This document shows positions 59,682-64,000 of a DNA stretch of 64,000 nucleotides, in pieces. The stretch's first letter is position 1, and each line of letters starts with the position of its first letter. The DNA comes from Nitrosomonas marina (lineage in GTDB: Bacteria; Pseudomonadota; Gammaproteobacteria; Burkholderiales; Nitrosomonadaceae): NCBI RefSeq assembly GCF_900111605.1, contig NZ_FOIA01000014.1, positions 1 to 64,000 of the forward strand, given 5' to 3'. The notes beneath the pieces are model-generated. The model saw only the letters and a list, made by a program, of their open reading frames with translations, ran no database searches and had not been told where the DNA came from. Position numbers and translations under genes: made by a program.

Positions 59682-61408
59682 GTGTTGTTATCCGGATTTT
59701 AATGTTTTTGGTAATTGGTGTAACAGGCTGCAATCTCATGCCAGGCGGACCCGGTCAAATAGACTTGCCGTACGATGACGCTGTATCACGGCTTCGGCAG
59801 CAATCGCTGGACGACGCCTTGATTGCAGAGCCGACCACTATTGATCAGGGCCTTGAAAACATTCGTCAGCGAAAACCTACTGAAAAAAGCGAACCGCCAC
59901 ACGTTGTGCAAACGTTCGAGCAGGATATCATGCCACTATCTATTGAAGATCTGCGCCTGATGGTGTTGCACAACAACCTGGATCTGCAGGTTTCATTGCT
60001 CGACCCGGAAATCGCCCGCACCCGCGTCAGTGCAGAAGAGGGCGTTTTTGATGTTTTAATCGGTGGACGATTCGCTTATCGACATCGCAATACTCCGCGT
60101 ATCGATGGCCCTCTGGTTGATTTTACCTCAGCCAATTCCGCACTTGACGGCCAGATTGTAAAATTAACCGAGCTCGACCAGCGTCGCGAACTGATCGATA
60201 TGGACATCGGGCTTGAAATTCCATTACCGACCGGCGGTACAATCTCAGTCGGGGGCCTGTTAAGTCAGAAAGACATCAAGGAGCCGCAGCGTTTTGATCA
60301 GGTTCTTGCCGCTACGCGCTTCTCATTCAGTCAGCCGCTGTTGCGCAATGCCGGCACTGAAACCAGTTTCGCTTCAATTCGTATTGCACGTGTAGGACAA
60401 CGGGTATCACAGGTTCGCACAAATCTCGCAGCGCTCCGCGTTCTGGCCGGGGCTGAAAAAGCCTACTGGCGGTTATACGCTGCACGTCGTTTCCTTGATG
60501 TTCGAACTGATCAATACCGAATCGCCTTCGAGAACCTTGAAATGGTCCGGCAACGCGTTGCGCAGGGCTTGAGCCCGCGCGTAGAAATCACACGGTCTGA
60601 ACTGGGTGTATATGAGCGTCTGGAAGCGTTGATCAACGCAGAGACTGCCTGGCGATTAGGGCAACGCGATCTTAAAGTACATCTCAACAGCAACCATTTG
60701 CCCTTGCGCGGCAGACCGATGATTGAAGCGACTGCTAAGCCCCGACTCGCCGGGCTTGATCTCGATGCAGACGCGCTTGTCGAACGTGCACTTAAAGAAC
60801 GTCTGGAGCTCATTGAACTGGAACTTCAAATTGTTCGAGACGGAATCGAGATCGGCTTTCGTGAAAACCAGATTCTCCCGATTGCAAATCTGGACTTTCG
60901 ATACGGGACACTTGAACGGGGAAACTCGTTCGGGACTGCATGGGAGTCGCTGAGCGATTTTAACAACCCGGATTTCAGAGCCGGCATTACATTTGAAATG
61001 CCGCTGACCAATCAACGCAGACGCGCCCAACTGGACGAAGCGATGCTGATTCGTACTCAGCGGCTGGCTTCGAAACAGTCGCGCGAATTAATGGTGCGCC
61101 GCGAGGTTCTCGATGCAATTGACGTCATTGAACGCAACTGGCAGCGGGTGCTGGCAGCACGCCAGAATGTTCTTGTCGCCGGTGTTAATTACGATGCAGA
61201 GCGGCGCCAGTTCCAGCAGGGAATGCGCACCATGCGAGAAGTGCTTGAGGCGCTGACCGAACTGGGTCAGGCGCAAATAAGAGAAATAAATGCAATCGTG
61301 GATTATCAGGTAGCCCAGATTGATCTGGCCTTTGCATCTGGTACACTGCTTGGCTATGCGCGTGTCGATTTTGATCCGCTCGAATTGCCTTCACCGACCA
61401 TTCGCTGA
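59678..61408 (+). CDS. TolC-family outer-membrane channel, lipoprotein
   Basis: This 576-residue protein has a signal peptide ending in a lipobox (V-T-G-C, Cys at residue 18), so it is probably acylated like OprM-type channels. Two repeated alpha-helical/beta sections follow: EDLRLMVLHNNLDLQVSLLDPEIARTRVSAEEGVFDVLIGGRF and ALKERLELIELELQIVRDGIEIGFRENQILPIANLDF. It forms the outer exit duct for the ABC/HlyD pair. Its start overlaps the HlyD stop by 4 bp. Confidence 0.93.
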   Translation: MSVVIRILMFLVIGVTGCNLMPGGPGQIDLPYDDAVSRLRQQSLDDALIAEPTTIDQGLENIRQRKPTEKSEPPHVVQTFEQDIMPLSIEDLRLMVLHNNLDLQVSLLDPEIARTRVSAEEGVFDVLIGGRFAYRHRNTPRIDGPLVDFTSANSALDGQIVKLTELDQRRELIDMDIGLEIPLPTGGTISVGGLLSQKDIKEPQRFDQVLAATRFSFSQPLLRNAGTETSFASIRIARVGQRVSQVRTNLAALRVLAGAEKAYWRLYAARRFLDVRTDQYRIAFENLEMVRQRVAQGLSPRVEITRSELGVYERLEALINAETAWRLGQRDLKVHLNSNHLPLRGRPMIEATAKPRLAGLDLDADALVERALKERLELIELELQIVRDGIEIGFRENQILPIANLDFRYGTLERGNSFGTAWESLSDFNNPDFRAGITFEMPLTNQRRRAQLDEAMLIRTQRLASKQSRELMVRREVLDAIDVIERNWQRVLAARQNVLVAGVNYDAERRQFQQGMRTMREVLEALTELGQAQIREINAIVDYQVAQIDLAFASGTLLGYARVDFDPLELPSPTIR

Positions 61409-61436
61409 ATGGGCCGGGTTTAAATAACCCGCATTC
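61407..61436 (+). terminator. Possible terminator of the export operon
   Basis: CGGGTT (61415-61420) and AACCCG (61426-61431) form a stem extended by GAATG/CATTC with a 3-nt bulge. It begins at the tolC-like stop codon. The T run is weak. Confidence 0.4.
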
Positions 61437-61569
61437 TATTCCAACAATCCGTTTCAAAATTTAAATTTTATTTATATTCAATGAGTACGGCATGACTGTA
61501 GTAAGTTAAGCTAACTGACGCTCGCATTGATCGATAGTGCGCCACCAGAAATGCTCATAAAACAAAAAC

Positions 61570-61610
61570 CGGTCAGTTTTCGTTGTAACTGCAACAATGA
61601 AAACTGACCG
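61570..61610 (-). terminator. Strong terminator after the DUF2490 gene
   Basis: An 11-bp perfect outer stem (CGGTCAGTTTT at 61570-61580 and AAAACTGACCG at 61600-61610) continues inward for six more pairs, one of them G-T. On the minus strand it is followed by GTTTTTG. Confidence 0.75.
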
Positions 61611-61675
61611 TGTTGTGCCAAACGCTACGTGTTGGCAGCCAAGACACTACAAAAGAGCAGATTTATTATTATGTA

Positions 61676-62398
61676 TCAGAAGCTCAGGAACAGATTAACG
61701 GACAAAATATGCTGCATTGAATCCAGTCTTGAAGAATTTCTTCTGTTCAGGTATTGATTCAAATAACCAATCTCGCCTGTGACCATTGGATTGAATTTGT
61801 ATGCAAATCCACCGAAAATACGGTTTTGATCGAACCCGCTTTGAAAGCCCATGTCAACATCATTAAAGTTCATAAAAATCTCGTTTGCTATGACAAAACT
61901 GAGATTGGGTACCTCAGCAATCGGAATGCCGAGTTTGAATAACTGACGGAACCGGTGATGAACATCGGTACTGCCGGGGATATCGAAAAACCGCTGCTCA
62001 AGGCGGGTACGGCTTTGCAGCGTTCCAAAAGAAAATTTGTCAGTCCACAACAACTGCTGCCAGATACGATGTTCGTTGAAAGGACTGCGCGCTGCAAACG
62101 GACGACTGGTTGGAATCCAGGCATAACCCAGCCAGACGCTGGTCTTGTCGTTCAACGCGTAACCGATACCGGGTCTAACAATACCCTGTGCAAATCTTGA
62201 AGCATCGGCACCCAAACGGCCTTGACCTTCAAGCCACCACAGTACTTTTGAATTGCCAAGTGCCCCAAAATTTCCTCTTGCTGTTGTATTTCCCCAAAGT
62301 TGAAAATCTTCTGCGTATGCTGTGGCAGCGGAAGCCGTGCTGTTTACTATCAGCATGAGTACCGTCGAAACAAGCAGAATATTCAGTTTTTTAAACAT
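61676..62398 (-). CDS. DUF2490-domain outer-membrane-like protein
   Basis: This 240-residue protein has a signal peptide (about 1-24, cleaved after SASA) and amphipathic strands throughout: EDFQLWGNTTARGNFG, SVWLGYAWIPT, NEHRIWQQLLWTDKFSFGTLQSRTRLEQRF and GFAYKFNPMVTGEIGYLNQYLNR. It ends in LSVNLFLSF with a terminal Phe. These are features of DUF2490, predicted outer-membrane barrels of unknown role. It is divergent from the BCCT gene and has its own terminator. Confidence 0.85.
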   Translation of the reverse strand: MFKKLNILLVSTVLMLIVNSTASAATAYAEDFQLWGNTTARGNFGALGNSKVLWWLEGQGRLGADASRFAQGIVRPGIGYALNDKTSVWLGYAWIPTSRPFAARSPFNEHRIWQQLLWTDKFSFGTLQSRTRLEQRFFDIPGSTDVHHRFRQLFKLGIPIAEVPNLSFVIANEIFMNFNDVDMGFQSGFDQNRIFGGFAYKFNPMVTGEIGYLNQYLNRRNSSRLDSMQHILSVNLFLSF

Positions 62399-62771
62399 AT
62401 TTATCCCCTTTTCCTTTTGAAACTATTAAAGTTCATCTTTATTGATTATGATTAAAACACGTGTATAACGAACGATTATGAATCGATAATCGTTCACACA
62501 TCATTACATTGCTATATTATTTACCACAAAAAGAGTGACTGAATTCTAATTAAAAATCAGTCTTATAGAGCCAAAAAATACTTTTGGCATAGTGCGTGCA
62601 AACGCAGAATAACACACCAAATGTCAAGAAATTGTCAAGAACACCCGAGGAAAAAGCGACAGCCGATTTCGTCCATTCGGGTTTTTGATACTCTACAATT
62701 GACTACATAGTTCAAATAATTCGCTGACTTTCCAGAATTGTGCCAGCTACAAAAATCCGGGGGAAAACATC
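62399..62771. promoter_or_regulatory. Divergent promoter region between DUF2490 and BCCT genes
   Basis: About 370 bp of AT-rich sequence without a gene. It holds the palindrome described separately and the promoters of both divergent genes. I cannot place the -10/-35 boxes with certainty. Confidence 0.5.
62470..62495. promoter_or_regulatory. Operator-like perfect palindrome GAACGATTAT-N6-ATAATCGTTC
   Basis: Arms at 62470-62479 and 62486-62495 with a 6-bp spacer, about 72 bp before the DUF2490 start and roughly 300-375 bp before the BCCT start. Size and symmetry fit a dimeric repressor site of the TetR type. No regulator gene is present in the window on this side. Confidence 0.6.
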
Positions 62772-62843
62772 ATTAAATCGCCATACAAAACAATCCAGAT
62801 TGAATTAGCTCAATCCGGTTTCTACAAAGGTTTTAACAGGTTC

Positions 62844-64000
62844 ATGACCATTGCCAGCAAACTGTTGATCTCTGCACTGGCTTTATGGGCTGCGATTTTT
62901 CCAAACAAAGCACTGTCTGTTCTGGATGACGCGAGCAGTTCGCTGCTAAATAGTTTTAATGCGTATTATATTTACGTGGTTACACTATTTCTATTTTTCT
63001 GCATTGCAATGACCATGATACCGGCAATTGCCAGGCAAAAACTGGGGGATGAAAAAGCCCAGCCCGAATTCTCAAATTTCTCATGGTTTTCCATGATGTT
63101 CGGCGCAGGCATGGGTATAGGATTAATGGTTTTTTCAACGGCGGAACCACTCTGGCATTTTGGAGAAAACCCTGAAATTATCGGCGGTGATATACAGCCA
63201 CACAGCGACGAAGCAGTTCAATTCGCATTCCGCTATGCTTTTTTACATTATGGTCTTCACCCATGGGGCATATATGTTATAACAGGGCTTTGTCTCGCGT
63301 ATTTTGCACATCGCTATCATCTGCCGCTGACGATACGTTCAACACTGGCCCCCTTACTGGGAAAACGTCTCAATGGCTACATCGGTCATTTGCTTGATAT
63401 CACAGCCATCATTGCGACGCTGCTGGGTATTGCCGTAACGATCGGCTACGGTATCAAACAGCTGATTGCCGGTTTTAATGAAATAACCGGGGTGGAGTGG
63501 ATGATGATGGCGTCTGAAATCAGCACCACGCCACAAGCAACAAAACCCGCGCTGCTGACGGCCTTATTTATGGTGATGTTTCTGTCAATTGTTTCAGCTG
63601 CGACAGGTATAGGGCGGGGCATTCGGTTGCTCAGTAATATTAATCTGGGCCTATCATGTCTGTTGTTACTGGTTTTTTTGATCTTTGGTCCATTGATCTT
63701 TTTACTGGATCTTTATGGACGCGCAAGCATTGATTATCTGCTTTCCTTGCCGGCCATATCGGTCGAACTCTTTGAACCGGACACCACGAGCGGCCAGTGG
63801 CAGGAACAGGGCACTATATTATACTGGGCATGGTGGATAGCTTTTGCGCCATTTGTCGGATTGTTCCTTGCGCGAATCTCAAAAGGGCGCACCATCCGGG
63901 AATTTATAGTTGGCGCGATGCTGGCACCTGCGGCAATGTGTTTTGTCTGGATTACTTTGCTGGGTGGTACAGCGATTCATCTGGAACTTTCAGGCATGGC
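62844..64000 (+). CDS. BCCT-family transporter (partial, cut by window end)
   Basis: The reading frame from the ATG at 62844 is open to the window end, 385 codons. MMFGAGMGIGLMVFSTAEPLWHF, FRYAFLHYGLHPWGIY and the Trp-box AWWIAFAPFVGLFLARISKGRTIREFI are diagnostic of betaine/carnitine/choline transporters, used in osmoprotection. The frame is also open upstream to 62703, and that leader (IELAQSGFYKGFNRF before the Met) reads like family sequence. The true start may therefore be a non-ATG codon near 62772 that has a GGGGGA ribosome site 8 bp before it. Confidence 0.9.
   Translation, partial: MTIASKLLISALALWAAIFPNKALSVLDDASSSLLNSFNAYYIYVVTLFLFFCIAMTMIPAIARQKLGDEKAQPEFSNFSWFSMMFGAGMGIGLMVFSTAEPLWHFGENPEIIGGDIQPHSDEAVQFAFRYAFLHYGLHPWGIYVITGLCLAYFAHRYHLPLTIRSTLAPLLGKRLNGYIGHLLDITAIIATLLGIAVTIGYGIKQLIAGFNEITGVEWMMMASEISTTPQATKPALLTALFMVMFLSIVSAATGIGRGIRLLSNINLGLSCLLLLVFLIFGPLIFLLDLYGRASIDYLLSLPAISVELFEPDTTSGQWQEQGTILYWAWWIAFAPFVGLFLARISKGRTIREFIVGAMLAPAAMCFVWITLLGGTAIHLELSGM

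Overview
The window reads as chromosomal DNA of a moderately AT-rich betaproteobacterium. Gene content and order (rpsU-yqeY-dnaG-rpoD, yfhL-type ferredoxin-coaD-rsmD-M16 peptidase, hemCD-hemY, a PEP carboxylase, an Mrp antiporter, a glycerate 2-kinase, a Gram-negative porin) fit Nitrosomonadaceae, most likely a Nitrosomonas. That assignment is inference from gene content only; there is no rRNA here and I could not run a search.

Layout. 1-5.8 kb: the 3' end of an IS transposase, a CBS-domain protein, a DUF2780 lipoprotein, a large DUF748 envelope protein and an FKBP-type prolyl isomerase. 5.8-12.4 kb: a DUF454 membrane protein and a tightly overlapping six-gene Mrp cation/proton antiporter operon with subunits A and B fused. 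12.4-20.4 kb: a SnoaL-like protein, YaaA, a CHASE2-adenylate cyclase, and facing it a FecR-TPR-outer-membrane-barrel protein with a small downstream partner, then an orphan XRE regulator. 20.9-32.7 kb: housekeeping genes, namely tRNA-Met, rpoD, dnaG, yqeY, rpsU, tsaD, ferredoxin, coaD, rsmD, a non-catalytic M16 peptidase and ppc. 32.8-45 kb: hemC, hemD, hemY (hemX absent), a flavin/2Fe-2S reductase, an atypical SDR, ssb, a YajR-like MFS transporter, uvrA and glycerate kinase. 45-51.6 kb: two hypothetical proteins, a 261-bp strongly folded mobile repeat, a porin, recQ with a frameshift that separates its HRDC domain, and a DASS anion symporter. 51.6-64 kb: glnA, two DUF4124 proteins, a Sad-type semialdehyde dehydrogenase, a three-gene ABC/HlyD/TolC export operon with a degenerate ATPase, a DUF2490 protein, and a BCCT transporter cut by the window end.

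How the genes work together. Mrp, DASS, BCCT and the porin suggest Na+/H+ and solute homeostasis. ppc, glnA, glycerate kinase and the semialdehyde dehydrogenase fit carbon and nitrogen assimilation in an autotroph. The Hem genes fit the high haem demand of an ammonia oxidiser.

Most interesting items. (1) The 261-bp element at 46086-46346 has 26-bp terminal inverted repeats and 4-bp flanking repeats, and its two internal arms end in mutually complementary apical loops; a collapsed copy sits at 51565-51601. (2) The export operon at 56201-61408 has an ABC ATPase altered at the Q-loop, signature, Walker-B glutamate and H-loop, yet keeps Walker A. (3) The FecR-TPR-barrel protein faces a CHASE2 cyclase. 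(4) recQ carries an A9 tract whose slippage would restore the HRDC domain.
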